64,000 bases of DNA from Talinum fruticosum (GCA_021018815.1 JAITYX010000066.1:2108001-2172000), one strand, 5' to 3'; positions 11,848-22,232 are shown, numbered from the stretch's first letter. Program-made: numbers and translations. Notes: a model not told the origin generated them from the letters alone.

Positions 11848-12532
11848 AGAACTACGAGTATGTTAAGAACTAAGAATTATTAATCTCAACTACTAAAATT
11901 TAATCTAAAGGTGTAAATTTCCCCACATCATCATCAACTCTAACCAACAACCCACAACCTCCACCCCCAAAACCACTACCCGTGCGCAACCGTCGCCGCC
12001 AAGAGCAATGCTCAACACCACCGGCCAATGGCTGACCGGCGAACAATGAACTCGGAATGAAGGTTGTCGTTAACCGGTGAATTCCATGGTGGTTGTTGTT
12101 AGCCAATTTCATGAGCAATTAAGGCCTTGATCGAGCACACACCATCGAACACTACCATCAAGCTTGCCAGAAATTCGTGCTTCTCCGAGTGGTGGGTTCA
12201 CCTTCCCTTGCTTTTGTCACCCCCGGTGGGGTTTCGTTTAAATTCTAACGGGGAACCCATAAAATTAGCAAAAATTAATGGGTAATCATTCGGAGGCAAG
12301 ATTATTAGCGAACGGATGGGCTGTGATGTTGGTCACCAACGTCGGAAAGGTTCGCCGGCTTCCAATGCCACCATCACGACGGATGCGGCCAAGGCCATCG
12401 GCGATGATGGATGTTACGGCATCGCGATCGTGGGTTTGTGGCAAATGAAGGAGAGAGAGAGGGTGATGGAAAGCGTAAATTTGGTAATTAAATAATTCAC
12501 CGACTTGGCATATTCCCGTACCTTGTTTGAGA
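11842..12532. mobile_element. Unclassified element, copy 1
   Basis: Starts CTAGTGAGAACTACGAG after a TA run and shares with 12574-13371 the order GAGAACTA, AATTTAATCTAAAGG, CCACATCATCA, and then a GC-rich stretch with GGTGGTTGTTGTTAGCCAATTT. The CTAGT-like end next to a TA run could suit a Helitron derivative, but no hairpin or partner end is secure. No protein recognised. Confidence 0.45.
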
Positions 12533-12533
12533 A

Positions 12534-12573
<40 letters not shown>
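12533..12573. repeat. (TA)n(GA)n microsatellite
   Basis: TA repeats (12533-12557) run into GA repeats (to 12573). They mirror the (CT)n-ACATATATATATA block at 13372-13407, so element copy 2 has inverted microsatellite borders. Confidence 0.9.
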
Positions 12574-13371
12574 ATGTTTCTAGTAAGAACTGGACATTAT
12601 AATGAGAACTAGGAACTACAAATCTATACATTACAATTTAATATAAAGGCTTTGAATTCGCCAAATCATCAATTCACCGATGTAATGATTTTTCAAGTAC
12701 TTTCTTTCTCCAAAAGGGAAAGGAAGGGCTTAACAGATGCTCGATCGGGACCTTGTTAAAGTTCTCAAGCTCGTAAAAAAATCATACACTACGGTCCCAA
12801 CCTTTCCAACAACCATGACTAAAGCCCTATAGCCACCATCACACGGCTCGTAGGAGAATGGTGAACCCAGATTAAGGGTTGTTGTCCACCGACGAGCACT
12901 CGTGGTGGTCGTCGTTGGTCACTTTGAGCACTATTGTACTCGTTTTCTCATACCCCCCGCTCTCTCTCCTCCCCAAGTTATCCACCATTGTTAAATTTTA
13001 ATGCTTTGTCGAACGAGTTCACAACTACTCTTTAGGATTTTCATTGTTTTCCAGTGGTTTAGCTATCGGAAAATGCATAATCGGCATTTTCTTGTGCTTG
13101 TGCCCAAATAGTGGACGATGTTTTCTTGTGCTTGCTGTCGGAGATAATAGCACTAGAATCACCGGTAGGCGACGAACTATAATCCGCGTTCGCCCTCAAC
13201 TGTTAGTCGCGTCGCATGGTATTGACGTTAGCCCCGGATCCTTAGTCACCGGCGTACTTGTGCCGAAATGGTGGGGAGGTTAGGGATAGGAGATTAGGTT
13301 TATGAATGAGTGATGACATGACACTATCTAAGTTGTTAGATTAAAAAATAATGGCCCGATTAAAAGTTCCT
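12574..13371. mobile_element. Unclassified element, copy 2
   Basis: Second copy of the family starting at 11842, beginning TTTCTAGTAAGAACTGG. It shares AATTTAATATAAAGG, CCAAATCATCA and GTGGTGGTCGTCGTTGG with copy 1 at reduced identity. It ends near ATTAAAAGTTCCTATC before the (CT)n block, which is a weak inverse of its start. No protein recognised. Confidence 0.45.
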
Positions 13372-13404
13372 ATCTCTCTCTCTCTCTCTCTCTACATATA
13401 TATA
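13372..13404. repeat. (CT)n followed by a TA run
   Basis: About 11 CT units, then ACATATATATATA. It sits between element copy 2 and the inverted-repeat element starting at about 13405. Confidence 0.9.
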
Positions 13405-13876
13405 TAAAAATTTGGAATCTAATAATATGAACTTTGGCTTGTTTGAAACTAATAATCTGAATTTAAAAAATTGTCGCTAATACGTTATACTTTTGATGTT
13501 ACCATTTCTTGTACTCTACCACCGAGTTTGACTAGCTCGTGGGATGATGTGGCGGTGGTAGAATCCACATGTATTACAAAGCATTAAAAAATAAAAAGAA
13601 AAGGAAATTTTTAATTTTTTTCAACACATTAGCCTCCTTTTGGGCAAAGCCTCCATATTTCACTATGATGCCTCATCTTTTTGGCAATCATCTCCATTCT
13701 GGTCACCCTCTTTTCCATGTTTCCAACCGGATTTTCCTTTTTAAAAGACTTTCATCCTGTTTCCCTAGCAAGCCACACCTTAGCCTATCTCCAATGATTG
13801 CTTCTCTCCATGAGTTGCTCCTAGTTGGAGGAGAGAGAAATGAAAAAGGGGGGAATGATGAGGTGGAACAACTCAC

Positions 13877-13904
13877 TTGGAGTTGCTCCATGGAGCAACT
13901 CCAA
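13877..13904. repeat. Perfect 28-bp palindrome
   Basis: Two 14-bp halves (TTGGAGTTGCTCCA and its reverse complement) abut with no loop. Related GAGTTGCTCC words occur at 13810-13820. Confidence 0.9.
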
Positions 13905-14201
13905 GGAGCATCCGGTGGAAGGGCAAAAAGGAAGAGAGAGAGGGGAAAAGAGGAGAGAGAAGGAAAAGGGGAGAGAGAGGGAAGAGAGGAAAGCAGTGCG
14001 CATGAGGCACAGCCCAGCTGGGCTGTGTCCGGCGCGTGGCCCTCACGCGCGCGGAAGGCGGTGGGCGCCCGAGCAGCGGGCCCCATACGCTGCAAGTGGT
14101 TGTTTTTGGGGTTTTTTTATTTTCGTTTGTTTTTTTTAAATTTCGGAGGGTTTTTTTGTTTATGTGTAATCTGCTATAAACTAGCTATATTTTGATGAAA
14201 T

Positions 14202-14292
14202 TTATTAGTTTTGGTTTGTATTATTTTATTTCGTACGTTTGAGAGTATTATTTTTATTAGTTTTGGTTTGTATTATTTTATTTCGTACGTTT
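14202..14292. repeat. Exact 39-bp direct repeat, two copies
   Basis: Copies at 14202-14240 and 14254-14292 (starting TTATTAGTTTTGG, ending TTTCGTACGTTT) with a 13-bp spacer. Confidence 0.9.
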
Positions 14293-14299
14293 TATGGTT

Positions 14300-15100
14300 G
14301 TATATGTATTATGTTGTATTTTTTATATATATTATCAATTTATTATTGTGCGAACTTCTTAATAAATAATAACAAATTCAAATTAATATTATTATTAACA
14401 CAAACCTAAAATAATATAATACATTCATCATATTATTATTTCCATCATATTATTTCATTATTAATGTAATCTAAAATTAATTTATTAATACAACAATTAT
14501 ATTTATATAAAATATTTTATGTGGAGTCCATTTATAATATAAATTATTATGGAAGCAACTCACTGGAAGTTACTACCATTAACAATAGACAACAAAAGAG
14601 AACGAACTCCTTTCGCTTATGTAGCGACTTGGAAAGAACTCCTCCATGAGTTCATACTATCATGTGGGTAGCTTTAGTCCATATTCTCTCTACTCATTGG
14701 TCGTCATGTCTCAATCAGTCTCCTCCTTTACACTTTCGCCGTCGGCCTCTAGAACCATTTACGGAATTTATACCTATTCAATTCCGACAACCATGAGCAC
14801 CATCATGTCTATCTTTGACACCTATCGATGATTTAGATATCTCGTCGAACAGCGAAGACGCGGAAGGAGGGTAGTGTATCTTACCAAAAAGTATGGAGAT
14901 TTTCCAAAACCAAAGATCTAAGAATAGCAGAGTCGATGAACAGAAAGGGGAAATTGGGTTGGAAGATGTTATGAGAGATGTATAATTCAAGTATCAAGCA
15001 TAACTGGAAACATGGTCGGAAATATTAGATGTAGCAGCAACTACGGTGCTCACCGGAATAAATGGTTAACGGGGTGAAGCTGTGAAGGACACTCCACCTA
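14300..15100. other. Interior of the inverted-repeat element, no gene seen
   Basis: Very AT-rich to about 14560, then mixed sequence. No coding or RNA family recognised. Confidence 0.4.
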
Positions 15101-15825
15101 CTCACCACCACCAACGACTCTATGGCAACGACCCCCTCCTAACACTACCTACCTCTCTCTCTCCTCCATTATTCATCATTTACAATTTTAGTTTTACCTC
15201 CAACCACCAAAATTTGTTTCTCTTTTCCAACCACTCTAATCTCCCTGAGCCAACCCAACCACCAAATTTGTTGCCAATATCGAAAGAAAACTAAAATTTA
15301 GGGTTGGGAGATGCAAGTTTTGACCTGAAATTTACAACCCGTGGTCTTTTGGACCGATGCATTGGGTCGGCTTATGAGCAACTTCGGTTAGGGTTTGACA
15401 TAAGAACGAGAAAGATGAATGATAGGGGCTTGTGGTGGCTACGGGACAAGGGGCGGAGGAGGAAGGAAAAAGCGGGAGGGAGGGATCTTGCAGTGGCGTT
15501 TGTGGAGGATAGAGGTAGCATTGCAAGTGATGGTGGGGGCTCATCCATGGTGAAGAAGGGAGGAGAGAGATGGAGAGAAGTAGGGTGGGTTTTTTGTTAA
15601 AAAAATATATATTAGTTCCTTTTAAAATAAATTTGTTTAGTTTTTAATAATTCTCTGGTAATAGACATAGATTTCGTCGTCACCACATCATCCTACCATA
15701 GAGTCAAACTCGGTGGTGGGTTATAAATAGTACTAGCAAAAGTACAGGTCATCAGCGACAATTTCTGAAGTTCACATTATGAATTTTTAAACACGTCAAA
15801 AGTTTAAATTATTAGATACCAAAAA

Positions 15826-15826
15826 T

Positions 15827-15899
<73 letters not shown>
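15826..15899. repeat. (TA)n microsatellite with CATA interruptions
   Basis: About 74 bp. It lies between the inverted-repeat element and the 3' side of the LINE, and could be the tail of that LINE. Confidence 0.95.
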
Positions 15900-15901
<2 letters not shown>

Positions 15902-16570
15902 GGCAAGAAGGTTATTGTTTCTTTATTACCAGGGATGACGAGTACAGGGGGATACAATGTGCATCAAAGCTATCCACTACCCCACATTACAACTATTGAA
16001 TATCACTGCACTTTTCCATCTATATATTAGCTCTATACATCTATCTATGTCCCTTAATCTCTTTAGTATAAAGAGTGCTCTTTGTTTTACATTGTCTAAT
16101 GTGGTTTTGAGTGTGTTTTCAGCTACTGACTTCCTGTCCTTGAACACACTTTTATTCGTTGTTGTCCATATGCTATATACCATTACATTTATGCTTGCCC
16201 ACTGCAGGTGCTTCTTCCATTTTCCAGATTTTACCTTTTGTATTTTATCCATCCAGTCCCACAAAGTGCTTCCTGTATCTGGTAACTCAGCCCAAGCTAC
16301 CAAATCCATCTTGATTTTGCTAGCAAAGAGGCAGTCATAGAATAAGTGCTCAGTGGTTTATGCTTCACTCCCACAGATCCCACACTTTACATCCTGATTT
16401 ATACCTATTGCTTTATGTTTTGTAGCACAAAAGATGATTAAATCATCTGCAAACATTAGATGAGTCAATTGGAGCCTTTTGCATCCAGGGTGAAATCTAA
16501 ACTCTACCTGTCTTGCTGCATGTACAAGTAATCTTGATAGATACTCTATAACTAGCACAAATATTAAATA
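15900..16570 (-). pseudogene. LINE (L1-type) fragment: RT end joined to zinc-binding and RNase H-side region
   Basis: Read on the minus strand, 16558-16400 gives EYLSRLL, EFRFHPGCKRL and THLMFADDLIIFC, the RT segment with the FADD catalytic motif. The sequence then jumps within a few codons to VKCGICGSEA, the start of the zinc-binding domain that normally lies some hundreds of residues downstream. 16309-15977 continues with WDWMDKIQKVKSGKWKKHLQ and SIWTTTNKSVF. The thumb and connecting region is therefore deleted. Frame breaks are present. The 3' side faces the TA repeat at 15826-15899. Confidence 0.8.
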
Positions 16571-16587
16571 TTATATATATGCAAAAT

Positions 16588-16692
16588 GGACCGGTCTTAA
16601 GCGCAGCACAACAGTTAGATCTTTACAAGCCTTTTACTAATGAGGATATTAAAAAAGGCTATGTGGTCCATACCAAATGCAAAGTCCCTAGG
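16588..16692 (+). repeat. Left arm of a LINE-derived inverted repeat
   Basis: Starts GGACCGGTCTTAAGC. Reverse-complementary to 16881-16984 with only a few mismatches over about 104 bp; the loop is 188 bp. Confidence 0.9.
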
Positions 16693-16880
16693 ACCAGATG
16701 GATACAATAGTGGTTTCTCTAAAGAAGCATGGCATATTATAGGCCCTCATGTATGTGAAGCAGTGCAAGAGTTTTTTAAAAAGGCCAAATGAAGAGGGAT
16801 TGGAATACAACCAACTTGGTGTTGTTACCTAAGGTTAGTAATCAACAATGTGCTGCTAATTTCAAGATTTTGCATCCGGC

Positions 16881-16984
16881 CCTAGGGACTTTGCATTTGG
16901 TATGGACCACATAGCCTTTTTAATATCCTCATTAGTAAAACGCTTGTAAAGATCTAATTGTTGTGTTGTGCTTAAGACCGGTCC
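16881..16984 (-). repeat. Right arm of the LINE-derived inverted repeat
   Basis: Reverse complement of 16588-16692, ending CTTAAGACCGGTCC before a short TA run (16985-17002). Confidence 0.9.
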
Positions 16985-17002
16985 TATATATATATATATA
17001 TA

Positions 17003-17368
17003 GCTCGAGTCGCGTGTTGCTTCATAACTAATTATTTAAATAACTAAATGAAATTGTAGATAAATGTTTCTTATGAATATCTAATAAATTAAGCTCGTGT
17101 AGTATCTCGAAGGGTTGACATCATCTATGTCCAGCTCTAGTGGAGTGCATTTGAACTCAAATGAATGCAAGAGTCACCAGAAGCATACTTAAGATTCGTG
17201 ACTTCAATTTATCCACATCATTATTTGTAGGAGTAAGTGTGCAATGTTCTTATGAAATTTCGATATGAAATTGCTCAAACCGTGAATGTCATTATGTATG
17301 AGAAATTTTGGTGGAATCCTTATCCAATATAACTCACTCTCTAACTGTAAAGAAATCCCCTACAAGCT
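17003..17368. other. Between LINE and Helitron coding remnant
   Basis: No gene seen. On the minus strand, AGCAACACGCGACTCGAGC at about 17001-17020 loosely resembles a Helitron 3' terminus, but no good CTRR end with a hairpin could be confirmed. Confidence 0.3.
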
Positions 17369-17468
17369 ACCATAACCAATATTTAATATTGAATATGCAA
17401 AATGACGAAATCGTTGGCACCATAACCAATATTTAATATTGAATATGCAAAATGACGAAATCGTTGGC
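17369..17468. repeat. Exact 50-bp tandem duplication in the Helitron helicase
   Basis: 17369-17418 and 17419-17468 are identical (start ACCATAACCAATATTTAA, end ATCGTTGGC). It duplicates part of the helicase frame (NIGYGANDFVILHIQY) and shifts it. Exact identity suggests a recent event. Confidence 0.95.
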
Positions 17469-19330
17469 ATTCATCAGTGCTTAAATCAGGATCCCTCAAC
17501 CTCATATTAATCCTAAAATGCATGACATAGCAATGAGACCAAAAATTTGATCGCGACAATGATGGAGCCACTATGTTAACCCTATTTCCCTTTGTGACAA
17601 CAGAAAGTATTTGTTAAAAGTTACCACCAAAATAGCAACAATTTTGCCTCCAAAAGGTATATTTTTCTGATTACAAATGTCACTTAAGATATGGTCCACT
17701 GTCTCAAACACACGATAATGCATCATAGGGGCCTCATCCCAAATAATCAATGATGTTTTTCCGAATCAAGTTAGCCAACTCAGATTGCTTTTAGAAGGAA
17801 CAATATAGTGTTTTCCTAGCGGGTGGTATTGTAGCATTTCTGCTGATGGATATCAATGAGTAATTTTAAACTCAAAAATATGCCAAGTTGTTCCAATGGT
17901 TGGAATATATCTACCATCGAGGTATTGTTTTATATCATTAACATCCCTAGATTGAGGTTATCTTCCTCCCTCCAGAGAATGAACATTCTCTTCAATGACA
18001 AGCAACGCCCGATCTAGACCTTTATGCATGTATTTATGAAGGTATTTGATGACTTTCTACTAGGCATAAGGTTCACCATTGATATGAGCATTATACTTCA
18101 CACAAAGATAACGTTTATAGGGAACATCCTAATGATTGTCAATCTCCTTCCCATTTAAAATTCTTCTTCTACCATCATCTCTCCGCAAATATTTAACAAA
18201 CCCGTTCTCTTCAATGGATGTCTTATTGCAAAAGGACTCCGAATAATGCTTACTACAATTTGAATCCTTAACACAGGGAGCATGGAGGAATATCCGGACC
18301 ACATGGACAATGTATCATATGTTGCACAAATGAAAGAATCAATATCTTCAGCATTGCTTAGCTTGTCATCATGTGTAAGAGTTAAGAGAGTGTGAACCAC
18401 TGGTAACCATTTCTTTTGAAATTTCAATGACATATATATCCGGAAAGGAATCAAACATAGAATTTCAAGAAGATAGGTTAAGGCCTTTAATAAAAATATA
18501 ATAGTGTTTCTAAAAATTATAACAAACCTACAGACAACGAGTTCCAAATAGGTTTCTTTCTTTGAAATCTCACCGCAACTCTCGTAACCTCAATCGGAAA
18601 ACATGTGCAATAATATATGTTCGATCATTTGCTCGTTGTTCCGGTTGTTGTTGAAAGGTTTCTTAGATTTCTTTCCAGTTTGGATTGCATGTGAATGAGA
18701 TGAAGAAATCTAGATAGCCAATTTGTGAGCATAGTGTCATAGAATCAAGAAAATGTTATCTTATGTATTGTGGCCCTCCAAGTAAAGAGGACGGTGGTAT
18801 ATACTCGTCACCTAATAGCACTTGTATCTATACCTCCAGTAGTGATTGCATCTGTTAAACTAATATGTAAACCTCCATGTAATGTTCCTTGATGTCTTTT
18901 GAAGTAAAGCAACTACAATGGCTTTATTACGAGTAAAACAATCAACAAAAAATTGAAGGAACAAGCTACCTCCACAAAGTAAAATGTTAGCCTCATTAAT
19001 GCGGAATTGTATCCTAAATGCATAGTACCGAAAAACCATCACATCATTGCTATTTCTACTTGATCTTGTAGCGATGAATTCGTGTTCTCTAACTATATGT
19101 TCCATATAGAAGTAGGAGGGGATACGATATAGCCATATAAGAAGGATGATGCCATAAATTCATTGGAGGTTTCCATCGGTTTTGTCCAGTATTATATCAC
19201 TGCCTATTTCCTTTGCACTCTCACCCCTTATGATAAGGGCCATAACTTCATTAATAGTGTGTCTAAGATACTGTCCCCTGGACGTGATTGAAGTGTCAAA
19301 ATGCGCATATCCTGTACAATGCCATTATTG
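17380..19330 (-). pseudogene. Helitron Rep/helicase pseudogene with internal deletion
   Basis: On the minus strand, from high to low coordinate: the N-terminal Helitron domain (EVMALIIRGESAKEIGSDII, DKTDGNLQ near 19160-19270; YYAFRIQFRINEANILLCGG near 18960-19040); LKFQKKWLPVVHTLLTLTHDD and NAEDIDSFICA (18310-18440); GFVKYLRRDDGRRRILNG in another frame (about 18160-18210); the two-tyrosine Rep region VPYKRYLCVKYNAHING and VIKYLHKYMHKGLDRA (about 18000-18130); GRYIPTIGT and HIFEFKI (about 17860-17920). Just below comes the PIF1-like helicase Walker-B region SLIIWDEAPMMHYRVFE (about 17690-17755), then PFGGK and SNFWSHCYVMHFRINMRL (17500-17570). The Rep end and the Walker-A region are missing. 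Rolling-circle transposition enzyme, inactive here. Confidence 0.85.
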
Positions 19331-19409
19331 AGGACATCTTTAGTATTTCTAGAAACTTATACATAAGGACTGCACTCATCTAACATGTGTTGGACACTAC
19401 TAGAAATAC

Positions 19410-19626
19410 TAGATTTTGTGACTGCAATTTTGTTACCGAATAAAAACAGTCACAATTTGTGACAATTTTTGTGATCACTTATAAGCGGTCACAATTTATG
19501 ACCAAATTATCAGTAGTGAGAAATTCAGTCATATTTTGTGACTATTTTTATGACCAATTTAAAATCAGTCACAAAATTAAAATTTTAAAATTTTGTGACC
19601 ATAAAATAATTTAATTATGGTCACAA
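19410..19626. repeat. Left subterminal repeat cluster (GTCACA/TGTGAC)
   Basis: At least ten GTCACA, TGTGAC or near-identical words in alternating orientation within 216 bp. Confidence 0.75.
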
Positions 19627-19689
19627 CATTGGTTAAGCTACTTTATTACAATAACAAAGCTTTCACCGGGCTTGATTTCGTGACCAAAT

Positions 19690-20245
19690 TAAACCCTCGC
19701 GGCTCTCACTCTCCATCTCACCGTCAGGGCCTGATTCTGGCCAGCGACGCCTACGGCGGCCGGCGACACCGCAGCGGCCGGAGCTTCCGTGGCTGGTGGT
19801 GACGGGCAGGTGTGTCCCCCTTACTGTCTCTCGCGCTCCATATCTCTTTCTGTCACTCGCTCTCACCTTCAGGCGTCATTGTGCCCGGCAACGCTTGCGG
19901 CGGCCGACGACTCCACAGCGGCCAGAGATTCCGTGGCTGGCGGCGACTCCAGTGGTAGGTGTGTCCCCCTCCCTCCTCTCCCTATTCAGTCTCGATCTGA
20001 ATGGAGCTTTTTCTCACGGTCTAACCTTCATGGGCAGCGTGGCCAGAGACTCCACCGGCGTCGGGCAACTCCACGGCAGGCGTCTCCTCCAGCGGCCGTT
20101 ACCTCCATCTCTCCCCCTCCCTCACTCGTCCGTCTCATTTGATTGCGACTCGACGGAACTTTGACCTTCAGCTTCAACGTGGCCAGAGACACTAGCAGCA
20201 TCCCACGACTTCACGGCGGGCGAATCCTCCACCGGTAGGTATCTT
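19690..20245 (+). repeat. GC-rich degenerate tandem repeats (~135-200 bp units)
   Basis: Three to four units with the order CTCACCTTCAGG, GCGGCCG, ACTCCACAGCGGCCAGAG, TCCGTGGCTGGCGGCGAC, GGTAGGTGTGTCCCC(C/T). Open frames occur on both strands, but repeats and composition explain them. Each unit ends in a GGTAGGT that resembles a splice donor. Confidence 0.7.
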
Positions 20246-21032
20246 CCTCCCTCCCTCCCTCTTCTATCTGAATCTGATGGCTCTGTGTCTCGATGGCATC
20301 AATAATATAAGTGTTGAGGGAATTGTTAGTTTGCCAATTGCTGTCTCGATGGCATCAGTATTATGGTCAAATTAGTTTTGTGTTTGCTAGTTGAAATTTA
20401 GTAGTAATTGTTAGTTTGCCAGTTGCTGTCAATCAATGTTTAGCCAGAGACACACAGAGAGAGTTTATTGTCATGCCTGAAGTTGGCATCAGTAATATAA
20501 GTGTTGAGGGATGGGTGGAAGTTTTTGTACGTGAAAAATGGCCAAGTTTTTTGGGTTTGAAGTAATTTAAAGTCAGCTCAACTCTTACCCATGACTTGAA
20601 AATTTCAGGCACATAATGATAAAAATAATCTTTGATTTGAGCATCAGAATTCAATTCACTAGTGACAGCAGGCAATAACAATGTCATTTATGGACAAAAG
20701 TTTCACATGTATGAGTTAGTCTCATTTTGTAGACATATGATAACCCAAAAAGATTCTGCAACCTATGGATTGAGATTAGGTGTGCATATAGGTATTTGGT
20801 ATAGTTGTTCACATAAGTGTCTTCATTTCTCAAATGCACATGCACAGTTTGCAGATGATCACAGCATGCCGTGTATTTATGTAAGCATATTATGAATTTG
20901 TTCTCCCTGCTGTTGAATTGTTTCATAACGATAATATTTAGGTCATTCAGTAGTCCTCTAATATAAGAAAACCAAACTTCTGATGAGTCTTTGCTTGTTA
21001 ACACTGTAAGACTTTAAAAGTGGAATATCTTG
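20246..21032. other. CACTA-like element interior, no gene recognised
   Basis: Contains two partly duplicated phrases (GGCATCAATAATATAAGTGTT at 20293 and 20483, and GTTAGTTTGCCA(A/G)TTGCTGT at 20325 and 20409). No domain recognised in any frame. Confidence 0.4.
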
Positions 21033-21190
21033 TGTACAGTCTATTTCAGTTAGCCAAATTGCTTCCGGATGCTTTTGGGTAACGCTCTCTTCCTAGGGAA
21101 GATGAAAGAAAACTTGCCCCTGAAGGGGATACCAAAATCCATTTGGCTGAAAAGCTTGGTTCCTCAAATCAGCTGCAAGCATATAACATG
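21033..21190 (+). pseudogene. Exon-like fragment of unknown gene
   Basis: Preceded by TTGTGTACAG and followed by a GTATGT donor. The frame reads LAKLLPDAFG and, after one frame step, LPREDERKLAPEGDTKIHLA and EKLGSSNQLQAYN. Composition and splice-like borders suggest a captured exon. I cannot name the family. Confidence 0.4.
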
Positions 21191-21663
21191 TATGTGTGTC
21201 TAGAACGTAGCATCGTACATTGTTTGAAAACTTTGCATGATTAGAATGATGTGTCAAGTGTCTATATACATTTCATTGCATGTCTAATGTGAACATATAA
21301 AATGAAATGAAGAGTTCAGGCAACGAAGGCCAAAAGAGATCCCAACAGTCCACTAGGAAATCTAGTCCTGAAATTGTTTTTAAGTTGACTTTTTCCCCAA
21401 TAATCCGTCTTTTTCCACGGAGCAGGATATTTAAAAAAAAAAAATTGAGATGGAGTTGACATTGTTTACTAGAGGCTGCCACCAATGGATATCATGAATT
21501 GCTCTCATGATGGCTAATTGCATGTCAGCTCCCTTTTGTGAGCCTAATCAAATTAGAGTTGCTGCACAATTCTCTTTCAATCCCACTTAACATGAATTGG
21601 TTTGAACCTTTGACCATGAATGAACAAATTGGAAGAGAGGGTGAGGGCCATTGCTAACCAGCT

Positions 21664-21674
21664 ACTATATATGT
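21664..21674 (+). promoter_or_regulatory. Probable TATA box of the proteinase-inhibitor pseudogene
   Basis: ACTATATATGT lies about 80 bp before the start codon at 21750, which leaves room for a short leader. Confidence 0.5.
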
Positions 21675-21749
21675 ATATGTATACCTGGGTTTTGTAAATC
21701 AGAGCATCCATAAAGAGCTGTCTAAATCTAATACATATACACAGTGATA

Positions 21750-22232
21750 ATGGAGACCAAGATCAAGATCAGTGTTGTGGTTCTCTTCATGATTGGTAAG
21801 TTACCCCCTGCCCCTCCTAATAGGATATGCATAAGTTGGCCGCCCTATACAGGCCGGCCCAGGAGGTGGATACGAGCCAGGTAAGGGCGGGACAAGCCCA
21901 AGTGAGCCCTGGACTGAAACCCCTACAACTCCATCATGGGGAGAAATGTGAACCATGCATGGGATTCCTTGGACGACCATCTTATCATACACAACTAGTT
22001 AATTATGATTTTGATGTCTTGATAATCTGATGGTAGCAGTGATGATGGCGGGAGTGAGGGAACTGGAGGAGATGACAAGAAAGGCTGTCCGGAATTCTGC
22101 TATGTAAATCTGGACTACATGACTTGCGAAAGCACATGAGGTCAGCAGCTTTCACCCGAATGCAACTGTTGCCTTGCCGGTCCTGGCTGTACTCTTCACT
22201 TCAAGGATGGGAGCTCCAGGGCCTGTACTTGA
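21750..22232 (+). pseudogene. Potato type II (Pin-II) proteinase inhibitor, one domain, broken
   Basis: Exon 1 (21750-21795) encodes a signal peptide start, METKIKISVVVLFMI, and stops at a GTAAGT donor after the first base of a codon. Pin-II genes typically have their single intron in the signal peptide. After the acceptor near 22036-22039 the mature domain reads KKGCPEFCYVNLDYMTC, then a TGA, then LSPECNCCLAGPGC and TLHFKDGSSRACT. The eight Cys of one Pin-II domain are all there (CPxFC, YMTC, CNCC, GC, CT). Two lesions are visible: the signal-peptide frame and the domain frame differ by one base (between about 22045 and 22075), and TGA 22128-22130 interrupts the domain. Pin-II proteins are secreted inhibitors of chymotrypsin- or trypsin-like proteases. 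A TATA box and AATAATAATAATG downstream (about 22327) are kept. Confidence 0.75.

Larger units (their letters stand above)
13405..15828. mobile_element. Element with ~190-bp inverted ends, MULE/Pack-MULE candidate
   Basis: 13405-13600 and the reverse complement of 15640-15828 align along their length. Both begin AATTTGG(A/T)ATCTAATAAT and share AATTGTCGCT, ACTTTTG, CCACCGAGTTTGACT and GGATGATGTGG in the same order. Long degenerate terminal inverted repeats of this size are typical of Mutator-like elements. There is no transposase inside. The 2-kb interior holds GC/GA-rich blocks (13820-14100, 15100-15600) with open frames but no recognised domain, possibly captured gene pieces. Both outer borders run into TA/CT microsatellites, so a 9-bp target duplication cannot be read. 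Confidence 0.65.
16588..16984 (+). pseudogene. LINE RT N-terminal fragment, inverted and flanked by its own inverted repeat
   Basis: On the + strand it reads GPVLSAAQQLDLYKPFTNED, a frame step, then AMWSIPNAKSLGPDGY and WHIIGPHVCEAVQEFFKKA, and after a gap RDWNTTNLVLLPK. This is the RT fingers region of plant L1-type LINEs. It lies head-to-head with the LINE body at 15900-16570. The segment is closed by an inverted copy of its own first 105 bp. Confidence 0.8.

Noticed and set aside
17001..17020. Helitron 3' terminus for the Rep/helicase remnant
   Set aside because: Some resemblance to GCAACGCGCGGG-type ends, but no good hairpin and no CTRR; left unassigned.
21827..22030. 67-codon frame overlapping the Pin-II intron
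   Set aside because: Lies in the intron between the signal-peptide exon and the inhibitor domain; no domain.
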